This document shows, in pieces, positions 41,860-53,680 of a stretch of DNA of 64,000 nucleotides. The stretch is from contig OX328098.1 in assembly GCA_946811185.2 (NCBI GenBank), positions 26,793,084 through 26,857,083 of the forward strand. Reading direction: 5' to 3'. How positions within the stretch are numbered: the stretch's first letter is position 1; the number at the start of each line of letters is the position of its first letter. A program made the translations under genes and the position numbers. The DNA is from Hippopus hippopus. Its lineage: Eukaryota; Mollusca; Bivalvia; Cardiida; Cardiidae. The notes under the pieces were generated by a model, which searched no databases, had not been told where the DNA came from, and saw only the letters and a list, made by a program, of their open reading frames with translations.

Positions 41860-42095
41860 TATTGTTTGCCATACAATCATGTGTCAAAATGACCCTGAGG
41901 AAGAAGAATTTTGCAAAACATTGTAGGAAATGGAGAAAAATCAGGTAACCAGCATTTTTTTCCTTTTCAGATATGTTTCTACCCTATCAAAGACAGATAT
42001 CATCATTTTAGCTGCATGAAATTTGTCATAGATCTGCAAACATATTAATTTGGTCCAGTCCAAAATGTTGTCGTTTGGTAAAGAGCTGAAGAATA
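41860..42095 (+). mobile_element. Degenerate family F copy
   Basis: GACCCTGAGGAAGAAG, ACATTGTAGGAAATGGAG, GTAACCAGCATTTTTTTCC, then TCTGCAAACATATTAATTTG and a right end TTTGGTAAAGAGC. Left end decayed. Confidence 0.7.
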
Positions 42096-42244
42096 AGACA
42101 GGACTATTTACAGCCATAGGACAGCTCAAAAATGGTTGCCAAAAACGGATTGTACATAAAACGGCAAATGTCCAATATTGCAGACTCAGCAAAAAAACTT
42201 CCCTGTACAGACCCTTCAACATGTTTACGGTGGTTTTTCACTCT

Positions 42245-42500
42245 TTACCAACTGATTGTATGAATGCCATTTTAACATTATTTTATTTATATTGCAACGC
42301 ACGATAATCTTACCAAGCCACTGGCTGCTTTCCCACATAACCATCTTTGATATGATGATCAGTGGTGGGAGAGGAATGAATCCTGTCTCAATGACTATCA
42401 TTAATCATTAGAAAGAAATTGGTAGAGATAGGGTTTCAACCAGCAAACCCCTGTTCTCAAGTCCTGTACAATACCAACTGGGCTACCTGGGCTAAGCACA
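42245..42500 (-). mobile_element. SINE-1 copy, internally deleted
   Basis: Tail part CTGATTGTATGAATGCC, body CCAAGCCACTGGCTGC, GTGGGAGAGGAATGAATCC, head TTTCAACCAGCAAACCC and CCAACTGGGCTACC. Confidence 0.75.
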
Positions 42501-42721
42501 ACCTTGGGAAAGAAGACTTCATAAACATTCTGACCTGTAAGAATGAAATTACTGGACTCTACAATTTTCTACTTTTGCCACAGTGATGTGTGCCTCTTCA
42601 AAGACAAATCCAATCATTTCTCAACTGCCAATAAAGTCAATACGAACAAGACTGACTTTTGTCATCAGATTTACAGATAACCAATGGAATCAACCCTTTG
42701 AATTCCAAGAAAAATTACACA

Positions 42722-42971
42722 TGAGCCATGCTCTGTGAGAACAGGGTTAATGGCATCTGCTAACAAGTATTGACCCAAGTCAGCCTGCACCATTCATGCA
42801 GGCTGACCTGGGGTGAAACTTTTTGCCATTGATCAATTTTCTGCAAGTCCAAGGACATTCTACCATGTGATTCCACCGGTTGTTAGACAAAAGGATAATT
42901 GTATAATGACTTGCTTGGTATAATGCATCGTGGATATGCATTAAACCCCCTTATCTCCCAGCATGGCTCAT
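42722..42971 (+). mobile_element. Family G MITE
   Basis: Ends TGAGCCATGCTCTGTGAG and ATCTCCCAGCATGGCTCA; central hairpin AAGTCAGCCTGCACC...GCAGGCTGACCT; internal ATAATGACTTGCTTGGTATA. Confidence 0.85.
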
Positions 42972-43117
42972 AATTTTTTTTGGCAAACAGTTTAGATCAG
43001 ATGAAATATTCTGTGTATTCTATTCGTAGATTATACCAATTGCATTATCTTGTGGAATATTCTTTTGGAGTTAGTATACTTAGACATTATATAATTATAC
43101 AATATATTTCGATCTGG

Positions 43118-43557
43118 TCATCAGTATTTTCTCCTTTTCCCACAGTAATTCTTAAATGTACTTTCTAGTTGGGTCATAATTCCTTTGGATTTTTCACCAT
43201 AGGGTAAATCCATTCCAATGGCACAAACTCTATGCCTCCCCCCCCCCCCCTTGCAGAGGACACCTTAAAAATACAGTGTGGAAAAAGGGGCTTGTTAAAA
43301 GCAATTGCTTGCTTTTTCCATAAACGTTTTCCAAGATCAGTTTTAAAACTCTTTACCAAACAACAATATTTTGGACCTGTCCAAATCAAAAGTATTCTAT
43401 GACAACAATTTCAACTTAAGTGTTGCTCATTGCAGAAAGTCTCTTCAAAAGAATAGAAAACAAGTTACCAGCATTTCTCCTTTTCCCACAATGTTTTCAA
43501 GAGCCTTCCTCCACAGGTTCCACAGGTTTGTTAAAACTCACGACTGTATGGTAAAGA
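43118..43557. mobile_element. Family F fragments and one minus copy
   Basis: A core scrap at 43118-43160, a CCCC-rich break near 43240, then a copy at about 43350-43557 (CTCTTTACCAAACAACAATA to GTATGGTAAAGAG, followed by TTAA) with a deleted first core arm and a duplicated CCACAGGTT. Confidence 0.65.
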
Positions 43558-43569
43558 GTTAAGAGTTAA

Positions 43570-44124
43570 CCCTTTACCACACAATGACGACTTTTAAAGA
43601 CCCTGAGGAAAAAGCCTTTCGAAAACATGGTGGGAAATAGAGAAAATGCTGGTAACCAGCATTTTCTCCTTTTCCCACAAAGTTTTCTACCCAATCAAAG
43701 AAAAATTGTGTGTGTTATTTGAGCTACTGAAATTGTCGTCTGCAAATACTTTCAATATGGATAGGTCTAAAATTTTGCCGTGTGGTTAAGAGTTCAGGGT
43801 AAAGGGAAAAGTTCCAGTGCTAGCTCAGCATTCAGCAATCCTATATGCTGCCAATATCATGCCAAATAAAGGTCGCTCACTAAATATGAATATTGATATC
43901 TGTCCCTTAACTCTGCTGCCAACCTGTTTTTATGAACCTTTGAAAGAAAGCTCTTTGAAAACAATGTGGGAAAAGGAGAAAATGCTGGTTACTAGCATTT
44001 TCTCCTTTTCCCACAATGTTTTCTACCCTTCCAAAGGCAAATCACATCATTAGAGTAAAATCAAAATGTCATCTGCAAAGGCTTTCAATTTGGATAAGTC
44101 CAAATTTTTTTTTGGTAAAGATTT
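43570..44124 (+). mobile_element. Two family F copies
   Basis: 43570 to about 43792 (TTAA 43566-43569; right side GGTTAAGAGTTCA is decayed) and about 43911-44124 (TTAA both sides; core from AATGTGGGAAAAGGAGAAAA, loop GGTTACTAGC). Confidence 0.85.
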
Positions 44125-44177
44125 AACTCTGCTACCAAAGCACAAATTCCAGACTCTTAAAAAAGAAAGCATCAAAA

Positions 44178-44632
44178 TTTCAAATTTGTCTGAGATACTA
44201 CCAAGACAAACATTCTGATTAATTTTCAAGAGTATCAGACTAAAAATGTAGCCTCTAGAGTGAACACAAGATTTAGCCCTGTGACCTCTTTTCGACCTGA
44301 TATAACCTAATTTCAAATTTGTCCGAGGTATCATCAAGACAAACATTCTGACCAAGTTTCAAGAATATCTGGCTGAAAATGTGGCCTCTAGAGTGCACAC
44401 AAGCTTTTTCTAAGATTTAGCCCTGTGACCTACTTTTTGATCCCACATGACCCATTTTCAAACTTGTCTGAGATACTACCAAGACAAATATTCTGACCAA
44501 GTTTCAAGAGTATCGGGCTGAAAATGTGGCCTTTAGAGTGCACATATGGTAATGTTGATGCCTAGACGACGGACGATGGACACAGCACAATCACAATTTA
44601 AGCTTGTGCTCAGGTGTACTAACAAAAATTAA
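44178..44632 (+). mobile_element. Family A element A3, 3' part
   Basis: Two to three monomers, then CCTAGACGACGGACGATGG, CACAGCACAATCACAATTT and the end GTGCTCAGGTGTACTAAC. The 5' end is missing. Confidence 0.8.
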
Positions 44633-44660
44633 GAATGGTTAGTGAATACGGACCCTAGAG
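44625..44660. mobile_element. Solo end of family N
   Basis: TTAAGAATGGTTAGTGAATA followed by CGGACCC is the right end of N as at 15.7 kb; no partner end nearby. Confidence 0.5.
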
Positions 44661-45657
44661 TCATAAGGTAGAATGGTTTCATGACAAGCACAAAATTTAC
44701 CAATAGCAAAAAGCCATACATGTCACAATACTAAGATATAACTTTGTATGAAAATAATCAAGATAAATCATAACAAGAGCACTACATGCAAGTGTCAACA
44801 CTCTGCTGTATTTTCAGAGCTTGATTTTCAGTGAAAATTCCAAGTTGAAAAAGGGGCATAACTGTGTCAAAAATATTATTGATGGTTACCTGCCCATATT
44901 GTATAATGTATAGGTTCCTTTTTGATAGTAAACAAGTAGTGCAACTTTGAAATACAGTCGACTCTCGTTATCTCGAATCCCTGGGGACAACAAAAATAAT
45001 TTGACATAACAGGAGTTCGATATAAGAATTCGAAGACAGACTTACTGAAAACCGGAAGTACGAGTAAACATGAAAAAGAACAGGGATAAACTGTTGTCAT
45101 GACTTTGTGGAATAACCTCTGAATGTTTTTTTTTAACTGTATGACTTCACATCAAGCTTACGCATTGTGCCTCTGTTTTAAATGACCAAACCAGTTATCC
45201 CTCGGAAATTAACGGTCCCTGGCTGGTTTGCTCAGCCATAGCAAAAGCACAATCAAGTTGCATTTCTGATGACATCTTGAGCATTCAAGAAATGTACTAG
45301 CCGTATTCATGCAGACCGACTTAATACTCGACAACGTTGACAATGTGTTCACCCCCAAAAAATGAGCAATTAGCAAGAGAGACAAACTAACAAGCCTTAT
45401 TGTTAATTGTATTTTTCACGATGTGTGTAAGTCTTACATGAACCGCTGTTTACAATGCTACCTAACTTATTCATACCTTTTATAATCCGATACCTAATGA
45501 ATCAATTATGATAATATTGTAACGTGTGAATTGGCACCCTATTATCTACAAACAACAGCGGATATATGGATGAAAATATGATCCGAAATACGAAATTGCT
45601 CTCAAAATTACTTCGACATAACGGTTTTTTGGATGCAGTGGTTTCGAGATAAAAACT

Positions 45658-46264
45658 AGAGGCGCTTGAGCGACTGTATCGCTCCACAGGCCTGATATTT
45701 CTATAATGGCGAATGGAAGTTTTTAACAATTATCATTCAATCCTGCATTTTAGCTCACTGAAGAAACAATTTGGTAGACAACCACCATAGGAACTTACCT
45801 GCAAAACAACAATGAAATCCAATGAATAGTTTTAGAGAAGAAATTTTTCAAAGATTTTACTTTATACCATAAAAGGAAAATGAGTCTCCCATAAAAGCCA
45901 TGTTTTTTGACAGATCTTTTTTTTTTTAAGGAATTCTGTAAACCTGTATCTAAGGAACATTCCTGCAAAATAATAATGCTATCCAAATAGCGGTTTGGGA
46001 GGAGAAGATTTTTAAAGGCATTTTACTTTGGTTGCCATGGCAACCAGAATTCTTCATGGAACACAATTATTTGAAGGAATTTGAAAGAGGACCACCAAAG
46101 GAACATTCCTGTGAAATTTGGTAAAAATCCAGTCAATAGTTTCTGAGGAGAAGTTTTTTAAAGAAAAAGTTTACGGACGCACGGACGGACGGACGGGCGG
46201 AGGGACGCACGACGGACACAACGCCATGACAATAGCTCTCTGGCCTTCAGCCAGTGGAGCTAAC
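45658..46264 (+). mobile_element. Family C element C3, monomer-poor
   Basis: Degenerate 5' AGAGGCGCTTGAGCGACTG, then TATCGCTCCACAGGC. It lacks the GCCCATGTAAAACTT monomers and instead has two to three ~150-bp units with GGAACATTCCTGYRAAAT. Then GTTGCCATGGCAAC, a GGAC tract (46180-46213) and CTGGCCTTCAGCCAGTGG/AGCTAA. Sits inside the pogo-like MITE. Confidence 0.8.
46031..46044. promoter_or_regulatory. X-box-like palindrome in C3
   Basis: GTTGCCATGGCAAC, same relative place as in C1, kept although the flanking sequence has diverged. Confidence 0.5.
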
Positions 46265-46765
46265 AAAAATCAATATAAAATAAAGAGGCACCAAGTTCGG
46301 ACATGGCTTTGACTTTGACATAACAGGAGTTTTGAGATAAGCGATTTCGACATAATGAGAGTCGACTGTATATATCTTCAGAAATTAGAGGTATTATAAA
46401 ATGTCAAAGTTTTTGAAAATTCTAAGTTAAAAAAGGGGGCATAACTGTGTCATAAATGTTTTGATGGTTACCTGTTCCTGTTATATGGGTTCCCATTTTG
46501 ATAGTTAACCACTTTTTTGCAAGTTTGCAGTAAATACCTTCAGTAATTAGAGAGTTATTACAAAATGTCAATTTTTTCTTACAACAACACAGACAGCGCC
46601 AGGGCCTCTACAACACCTTGACATTTCCTATAAAAACAACCAAGTTAAAAGTTAGGAAACTGTTCAATTATTAACATTTTGCTGTCTTGCAACACTGTTT
46701 TTTTTTTTCCATTTGTTTCATTCTGTGATGACAATAGGGCTGGTACTGACCGAATTTTGTATTAA

Positions 46766-46983
46766 CTTTCTACCAATTGATGAATTTCAAACTTGTCCAA
46801 ATTGAAAGCATTCAAAATTGACAGATTAAAGGTGGTCAAATGACAAAATTTGTCCTGGATAGGATAAAAAACATTGTGGGAAAAGGAGAAAATGCTGGTT
46901 ACCAGCATTTTCTCCATTTCCTACAATTTTCCGAAAATCTTCTCTTTCAGGGTCTTTAAATGTTGCCATAGTGTAGTAAAGGG
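46766..46983 (-). mobile_element. Family F copy
   Basis: TTAA at 46762-46765; right flank decayed to TTAC. Core first arm intact, second arm CTCCATTTCCTACAATTTT. Confidence 0.8.
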
Positions 46984-47274
46984 TTACAGTGCAAGAGATT
47001 TGATAAACATAATCTTTCTTTATGAACACAGTATCATTTCCATGATTCCATCATTTTATTACATTAATTTCAGACAGCAGACACTTCAAAACTTTTCCCA
47101 GGAAATTGGGGTAAACAGTCTATTGTGCACAGAAAGGAACTGAAAACTGGGCCTCTAAATCAGGCACAAGGTAACGAAACCGGCAACTTTAGAGCTCTAT
47201 GCTGAAGAAGGAACTAGGTACTGCACTATATGCAAGGTAGAACAATGGTAGGACAAAAGTCCACAAGGACTTAA

Positions 47275-47494
47275 CTGTTTACCACACAATCCCGACTTTT
47301 AAGGACCCTGAGAAAGAAAGCTTATAAAACATTGTGGGAAAAGGAGAAAATGCTGGTAACCAGCATTTTCTCCTTTTCTCACAATGTTTTCTAACCTTCC
47401 CAAATCAAATTTCAATTTTTGATTCACATTTATTTTGTCATCTGCAAATGCTTTCAATTTGGGCTAGTCCAAAATTTTGTCGTTTGGTAAAGAG
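47275..47494 (+). mobile_element. Family F copy
   Basis: TTAA at 47271-47274 and 47495-47498. Near-perfect core. Right arm TTTTGTCATCTGCAAATGC, end CGTTTGGTAAAGAG. Confidence 0.9.
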
Positions 47495-47651
47495 TTAATC
47501 CCACTGGGACAAAAGCCTAGTTTTAATTTTGTATTTAAAATATGAATTTAAGTACTTTATGCATTCTTCATTCTATACTTTTGTTACACAGTTCCGTAGT
47601 ATACTGTATATAAACAGCTTAGTACAAAAAGTACAAAATAAGAAAAGACTT

Positions 47652-47905
47652 TTTTGTTTTTGTTGGGAGTTAAATGCAGTTTTAACAGGTTGCATTATAT
47701 CACATAGGTCAGTGCATCTACCCATGTCTTTCCTGGCTTTCTCACACCAGTACTGACACAACTTTTTCTCCAAGTCACTCACTACTTTTCTCATATGCAT
47801 TAAAGGTGAGAGGCGAAAAATCATCGAAAGAAAGTTTGCATCAACCAGGAATCAAACTTACAACAACCAGGCCATGAGCCCGATACGCTAACCACTCAGA
47901 CGGGC
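47652..47905 (-). mobile_element. SINE-2 with perfect target duplication
   Basis: AGAAAAGACTT at 47641-47651 and 47906-47916. Tail complement TTTTTGTTGGGAGTTAAATG, body CTTTCCTGGCTTTCTCAC, head CACTCAGACGGGC with the A-box shortened. Confidence 0.9.
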
Positions 47906-48034
47906 AGAAAAGACTTAATATAACTGTATAATGAGAATGAAATAAATAGGGAAGGAACAGGTATGTACTCAATGAATTAATTTGTGTATTTCATGCATTA
48001 AATTATGAATACATCATTGTATGTTATCATTTTA

Positions 48035-48297
48035 TGAGCCATGCTCTGGCAAAAGGGGGTTTAATGCATCTCCATGATGCAGTATAACAAGCAAGTCATC
48101 ATATAACTATGGATCCAAAAAATCCATTTTGTCAAACGAACAATTGGATCATGAGGTACACTGATCCTTGGACATGCAGAAAATTTACCAAAGGCAAAAA
48201 GGTCTGACCAAGGTCAGCCTGCGCTGACTGAACAGGCTGACCTGGATTAATACCTTTTACAGATGCATTAGGACCCCTGTTCTCGGAGCATGACTCA
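48035..48297 (-). mobile_element. Family G MITE
   Basis: TGAGCCATGCTCTGGCAAAA and CTCGGAGCATGACTCA ends; hairpin AGGTCAGCCTGCGCTG...CAGGCTGACCT. TA follows on both outer sides, possibly a 2-bp duplication. Confidence 0.85.
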
Positions 48298-48436
48298 TAT
48301 GAATTAGACTATTAAATGTTGGTTTTAATTAATATCCTCAGTGTTCTTTTATGCAGAGTCAAAATTAGTAGTGGGCTTTCGTCAAGTGAGCTTTTGTCCT
48401 GTTGGCTTTTGTCCTAGTGGGATTATGTCCTGCTGG

Positions 48437-48936
48437 TACCTAGCATTTTCTCCTTTTCACCAATGTTTTCTTCCCTTCATATCTACTATTTTATTTATCC
48501 TCCATTCGTTGTGTGCCAGTGCTTATTAATCTGGTACTCATTTACAACTTTTCTGAAGAAAAAACAACATCAGACCACAATCTTTAGTTCACCATGTGTG
48601 TCCAGTATAATATAATGGAACAACTTCCTCAGTTTTCAAGCATGAAGGGTCCACTATGCTTCCTTGGAAACCAATCAATACGAGGTAATGGACGGCTTAC
48701 AATGGGATATCCAAACGGCTCTATCTGCCATCTCTCGGGAACTATTTCCAGTAAATAGAATATGTATTCCAAATATGCAGAACATTCAAGGTTTCTTGAC
48801 CCTCCCCCTCTCCGCTATAATATCAAAGATTGATCCATTTCACCAACGGCCACTTAACCTTTCGCCACACACAGAAAAAGCCCTTTCTCTTTTTTCTGCA
48901 GTGTTTTCTACCCTTTCAAATACAAATCCCACCATT
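48437..48936. other. F scraps around an unmatched block
   Basis: F right-arm scraps at 48437-48480 and 48855-48936 surround ~48540-48850, which matches nothing else. One frame there (from 48664, non-ATG start, 91 codons) is less biased than most (contains GLQWDIQTALSAISRELF), but no domain is recognised. Confidence 0.4.
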
Positions 48937-48939
48937 TAA

Positions 48940-49543
48940 CTCTTTACCATACAATCCCGACTTTTAACGACCCTAAAGAAAAAGTCTTTTGAAAACATTG
49001 TAGGAAAAAGAGAAAATGCTGGTAACCAGCATTTTCTCCTTTTCCCACAATGTTTTCTACCTTTCCCAAAATATATTTCCAAGTTTGAGTCGGGTTTATT
49101 TTGTCGTCTGCAAATGCTTTCAATCCGGACAAGTCTAGAATATTGTTGTTTGGTAATGGGTTAACTCTTTACCGCACAGTGCAGACTTTTAACAACCCTA
49201 ATGAAGAAGTCTTCTGAAAACAAAGTGGGGAAAAAACAGGAAATGCTGGTAACCATGTTTTCCATCCTTCCACAGAAAAATCCAAAGGGTTGTTAGAACT
49301 CAGGATTGTGTGGTAAAGAGTTATCTCTTTACCACACAACAAAATCTTAGACTGCACCATATTGAAAACATTTGCAGATGACAAACAAATGTGACTCAAA
49401 TATTGAAACATGTTTTGGGAAGGGTAGAAAACTTTGTGGGAAAAGGAGAAAATGCTGGTTACCAGCATTTTCTCCTTTTCTCACAATGTTTTCAAAAGCT
49501 TTCTTCTTCAGGGTCGTTAAAAGTCAGGGTTGTGTGGTAAAGA
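48940..49543. mobile_element. Chain of three family F copies
   Basis: 48940-49160 (plus; TTAA 48936-48939 and 49161-49164; strong core), 49165-49318 (shares that TTAA; core collapsed to one arm) and 49325-49543 (minus; TTAT/TTAA flanks; strong core). Confidence 0.85.
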
Positions 49544-49764
49544 GTTAAGGCATACTAATGAATAAAACAAGAGACTCAAAGGAGAAATAAGTACAAGAAA
49601 GGAACACCTTTATCCCCTGTGATTAATACAGGTAACATTGTGGGAAAAGGGGCAGTTGCTTGTTTTGTTCCACGCCATAGCTCCACTCCTGGCAATGACC
49701 TACCACAGACAGCTGACCCTAGCCAATCATTTCAACCCTTTGATTTACTCTTTACCAAACAACA

Positions 49765-51224
49765 AACAAGAGGGCCAAGATGGCCCTGTATCGCTCCACT
49801 GGCTTTTTAACCCTTTACCACACAAATCGAAGTGTTAATGACCCTGAAAGAGAAGGCTTTCAAAAAAACATCCTGAGAAAAGGACATGTTGTAAGCCATT
49901 TCCCTTGATTAATGTTTAAATTGAAGTGACAATATTTTGAAGCCCATGTCAAACTTGCGATCCCTGGAATGAAGGCAATTTTGACCCCAGACCTACAATA
50001 TGAAACTAGAATGTGTGGTTATAAACAAAAAGATTTTTTAATCTTGCCCAATAAAAAGTCATGTAAAACAAGTTTGCTGAATAAAAGGCCCTGTAAAATA
50101 TGTGATCCACGACACAGGTTTATCAAGTTTTCACTATAAAAGCCAATGTAAAACTTGTGACCCCTGGTGTGGAGTCAAACTTGACCCCCAAAGTTAAAAT
50201 TTGGGCCCTCTTGGTAGAGGCCCATTATATAAAGTTACATGCAAAATTTGGTAGCCCTAGGCCTAAATATGGCTATGTACAAGTAGATTATTAAAGTTTC
50301 CTTATATAAGACCATGTAGAACTTGTGACCCCCTGGGGTGGGGCTACATTTGACCCCCTGGGCTATAATTTGGGCACCCTTGATAGAGACCCCCTAGATA
50401 AAGCTAAATGCAAAATTTGATAGCCCTAGCCCTTATAGCTAGATGCGAAAGATTTTCCTATATAAGCCCGCCCATGTAAAACATGTTACCCCACGGAGCG
50501 AAGTCAAATTTGACCCTCGGCTATAATTTGGACACCCTTGGTACAGGTCCACTAGATAAAGCTACATGCCAAATTTGGTCGCCCTAGGCCCCATGGCTAG
50601 GTCAAAGAAGAATTTTAAAGTTCTCCCTATATAAGCCCATGTAAAACTTGTTATATAAGCCCATGTAAAACTTGTTACCCCCGGGCAGGGCCTAATTTGA
50701 CCCCAGGGCTATAATTTGAACAATCTTGGCAGAGGTCCACTAGATAAAGCTACATGCCAAATTTGGTAGCTCTAGGCCCTATGGCTAGGTAGAAGAGGAA
50801 TTTTAAAGTTCTCCCTAAATAAGCCCATGTATAACTTGTAACCCCCGGGGCGGGGCCAATTTTGACCCCAGGGCTATAAATTGAAGAAACTTGGTAGAGG
50901 TCCACTAGATAAAGCTACATGCCAAATTTGGTAGCCCTTGGCCTTACGGTTTCAGACAAGAAGATTTTCAAAGATTTTCAAAATTTTTCAGTTTTGTTGC
51001 CATGGCAACCAGAGTTTTTGAAGGAATTAAATTCTTTCAAGAAATTCTGAAGAGGACCATGGCAGGATCATTTCTGTGAAGTTTCATCAAAATTGGATGG
51101 GTAGTTTCAGAGAAGAAGACGTTTTAAAAAAAAGTTAACGCACGGACGGACAGACGGACGGACGGACGGACGACGGACAACAGGCCATGACATAAGCCCG
51201 CTGGCCTTTGGCCAGTGGAGCTAA
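49765..51224 (+). mobile_element. Family C element C2
   Basis: 5' ACAAGAGGGCCAAGATGGCC, CGCTCCACTGGC (49792-49803); an F left half inserted at TTAA near 49807-49890; degenerate monomers to ~50560; then ~640 bp almost identical to C1, including the 24-bp internal duplication (50628-50651 and 50652-50675). GGAC tract at 51141-51178, end GGCCAGTGGAGCTAA. Confidence 0.9.
50996..51009. promoter_or_regulatory. X-box-like palindrome in C2
   Basis: GTTGCCATGGCAAC, identical to C1 and C3. Confidence 0.5.
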
Positions 51225-51454
51225 AAATTAAGACTTGTCAAAATTGACAGCATTATAATTTTGCAGATGACAAATCTGATTCAATGATGTAATTTACTTG
51301 TAACTTTGAAAGGTATAAGCTGGGAAAAGGAGAAAATCTTGGTTACAAGCATTTTCTCCTTTTCCCATAACGTTTTCAAAAACCTGTCTCCCTCAGGGTC
51401 ATAAAACTTGGGATCACTTGGTAAACAGATAAATTAAATCATAGCAAACTATCT

Positions 51455-51880
51455 TATCCTTTTGCACCAATAATGAAGAAGGCTTTTGAAAACATTGTAT
51501 TAAAAAGAAAAACTGCTGGTTACCAACAATTTCTCCTTTTCCCACAATGTTTACTAAACTTGTCTTACAGAAATAAATCTATCTTAAGAGCCAGTTTCTC
51601 ATTTCTGCAAAATCCTGTCAATACAGGGGAGTCGAAAATTTTGATGCCTGATAGTGTTAACACTTTACCACACAATCCCTAGTCTTACTGACCCTGTATT
51701 GGAAGGTTTTGAAAACACTGTGGGGAAAGGGAGAAACGCTGGTTACCAGCATTTTCTCCTTTTCCCACATTTTATTCCTTTTCAAAGAAAATTCTCCCAA
51801 TTTCTCAGCCAAATCTAATTTGTCATTGGCAAATACTTTTGATTTTCATAAGTCCAGAGTTTTGTCCTTTGGAGAGAGGG
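51455..51880 (+). mobile_element. Two family F copies
   Basis: About 51455-51656 (left end lost; core decayed) and 51661 to about 51880 (TTAA 51657-51660; core GTGGGGAAAGGGAGAAACGC). Confidence 0.75.
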
Positions 51881-51884
51881 CTAA

Positions 51885-52287
51885 TGCAAACATAAAGTGG
51901 CTACTTTCAAACAGCACCAAAAGTCCAATGGTTGCAACTTCTATGACACTTTGACATCAACATCCTACAAAATCTCCAACACAGAATATCTCTGATCAGC
52001 CTGCACAGAATATGCAGCCTGATCTTGGATCTATACTATTTGCAAAGCACATTATTTTATATTGGCCAGCCCGAGGGTCAAAGGTTATCCACACATAACA
52101 CATGGTGTAGCATGTCAATCAGTTAATGATGCATGTTACATTCTGTCAATCAAAACTGAGATACCCTTTACCCTCTTTATAATGCACTTTACCCACCTAT
52201 GTTTGGGACAAAAATTCTAGTTTGTACCAACAACTTAGGTTTCAGGAATAAAGTAATGTTTTCCAACTATAACCCTGTACAAACCAA
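51885..52287. other. Stretch with an H core
   Basis: GATCAGCCTGCACAGAATA / TGCAGCCTGATCTTGGATC at ~51993-52032 is a family H core; the rest is unassigned. Confidence 0.45.
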
Positions 52288-52939
52288 TCACCTTATAGGA
52301 CTGAAAAAGAAAAGCCTTTGGAAAAAAGAGATATGCTGGTAACCAGCATTTTAGTTCTCATTTTCTCAAAATGTTTTCAACTCTTTCTCAAAGATATTTA
52401 TAATATCTATCCAATTGTTTGGCCCCCTTTAATTTGTTTTCTGAAAACACTTTCAATTAGTTGGGATCTAAAATTTTGCCATAGGGTTAAACCTTTAATT
52501 ACCAATCAACAAAAATATGTACTTGTCAATTTTCAAATCATTTGCAAATGACAAATCAAATTTGGCTCAATTTATGGGATTTGTCTCTGCAAGGGTTGAA
52601 AACACTGCTGGAAAAGGAGAAAATATTGGTTACCAGTATTTTCTCCTTTTCCACGATTTTTTCAAAAGCCTTCATTGTCAGGGTCTTTAAAAATCTGGAA
52701 TGGGTGAATTAGGCTTAACCCTCTACCAAACAATCCCAACTTTTAATGACCCTGACAAAGAAGCCTTTTGAAAACATTGTGGAAAAAGGAGAAAATGTTT
52801 GTAAACATCATTTTCTCCTTTTCCAAAAACGTTTTCTACCCTTTCAAAGACAAATTCCATCATTTGGGCCACAATTGTACAGTTGTCTGCAAATGTCTCC
52901 AATTTAGACAAGTCTACATTTTTCTTGTGAGGTAAAGAG
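52288..52939. mobile_element. Three family F copies
   Basis: About 52288-52492 (plus, decayed), about 52496-52714 (minus; core ATATTGGTTACCAGTATTTT) and 52719-52939 (plus; TTAA 52715-52718 and 52940-52943; loop TTTGTAAACA replaces GCTGGTAACCAGC). Confidence 0.8.
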
Positions 52940-53212
52940 TTAATGCAAGAAACGGCCCCAAAATTGGACTAGAGCCCCAATCTAGCCCACTCTGTATAAT
53001 ATCTGTATGGATGTTTTATGTGTTTTGACAATAGCAATTAGATAAATATTAACTCCCAGGGAAACATTACTGTATTTCTCTTACATCAGAGATTGTCCAG
53101 ATCCCTGCATAGAAAATAGTTGGGGTATTATTTTGCCTGGTGCAGTTTAGTTTGTTTGATTTGTACTTTTTGGTTTGTCATAATTTTCAACACTGAGACA
53201 GTTTCATATATA

Positions 53213-53493
53213 TACCATAGTAAGCAGCGCACCTCACCATCCTTCGATCCACGCTCTGCCAATTTCTTTCTGAGGATTGATGATAGTCGTTGTGATAGGA
53301 TTCATTTCTCACTGATAGTTGATCATTGTTTCAATGATGGTGAGGTGGGAAAGCTGCCAGTGGCTTGGAAAGAATATTGTGCAGCGAACTGGTAAAAGTA
53401 ACTCCATGAAAGCCATGGATAGGTGCACTGGCCACTGTGATATATAATAATTATGAAAATGGTGTTAAACACCACATCAATCAATCAATCTCA
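53213..53493 (+). mobile_element. SINE-1, plus strand
   Basis: Decayed head, body TGAGGATTGATGATAGTCG and GCTTGGAAAGAATATTGTGC, CCATGGATAGGTGCACTGGC, tail GGTGTTAAACACCACATC followed by AATCAATCAATC. Shows the tail in direct sense. The 91-codon frame here is SINE. Confidence 0.85.
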
Positions 53494-53680
53494 CCATCCG
53501 TTAGTCCCCCCCCCCTCCCCATGGCACTAGACATAGGATTCTAAGCCACTGGCTGTTGTAACAAACAGTAAGACACTGGTTTTATTCTTTTTCAGCAAAA
53601 CTCTGCAACTCTTATTTTCCCATTATGTTACCTACTTTATAGAAGCCAGTTTTGATCATTTGAGCCAAATCTAAAACATT

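Larger units (their letters stand above)
44955..46368. mobile_element. Pogo/Tigger-like non-autonomous element
   Basis: TA at 44953-44954 and 46369-46370. Inverted ends of 23 bp begin CAGTCGACTCTCGTTATC and, complemented, CAGTCGACTCTCATTATG (2 mismatches in 23). TTTGACATAACAGGAGTT occurs in direct orientation near both ends, and ACTTCGACATAACGG again at 45611. No transposase frame. TA target and CAGT ends fit Tc1/mariner-pogo. Confidence 0.85.
44773..46625 (+). mobile_element. Family E element E5, split by a pogo-like MITE
   Basis: First part 44773-44954: ACAAGAGCACTACATGCAAG, AAAAAGGGGCATAACTGT, GATGGTTACCTGCCC. Second part 46369-46625: TATCTTCAGAAATTAGAGG, then a further monomer with AAAAAAGGGGGCATAACTG and GTTACCTGTTCCTG. 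Two monomers make this the fullest E copy. Confidence 0.75.
49748..51440 (-). mobile_element. Family F copy split by C2
   Basis: The first 19 bp, CTCTTTACCAAACAACAAA, lie at 49748-49766; the rest (AATTAAGACTTGTC onward, core from GGGAAAAGGAGAAAATC) lies at 51225-51440. Joining them gives the normal F left arm, which fixes the C2 boundaries to within a few bases. Confidence 0.85.

Noticed and set aside
48664..48939. 91-codon frame with protein-like composition
   Set aside because: No ATG at its start, runs into an F fragment at its end, no known domain. Left as a note.
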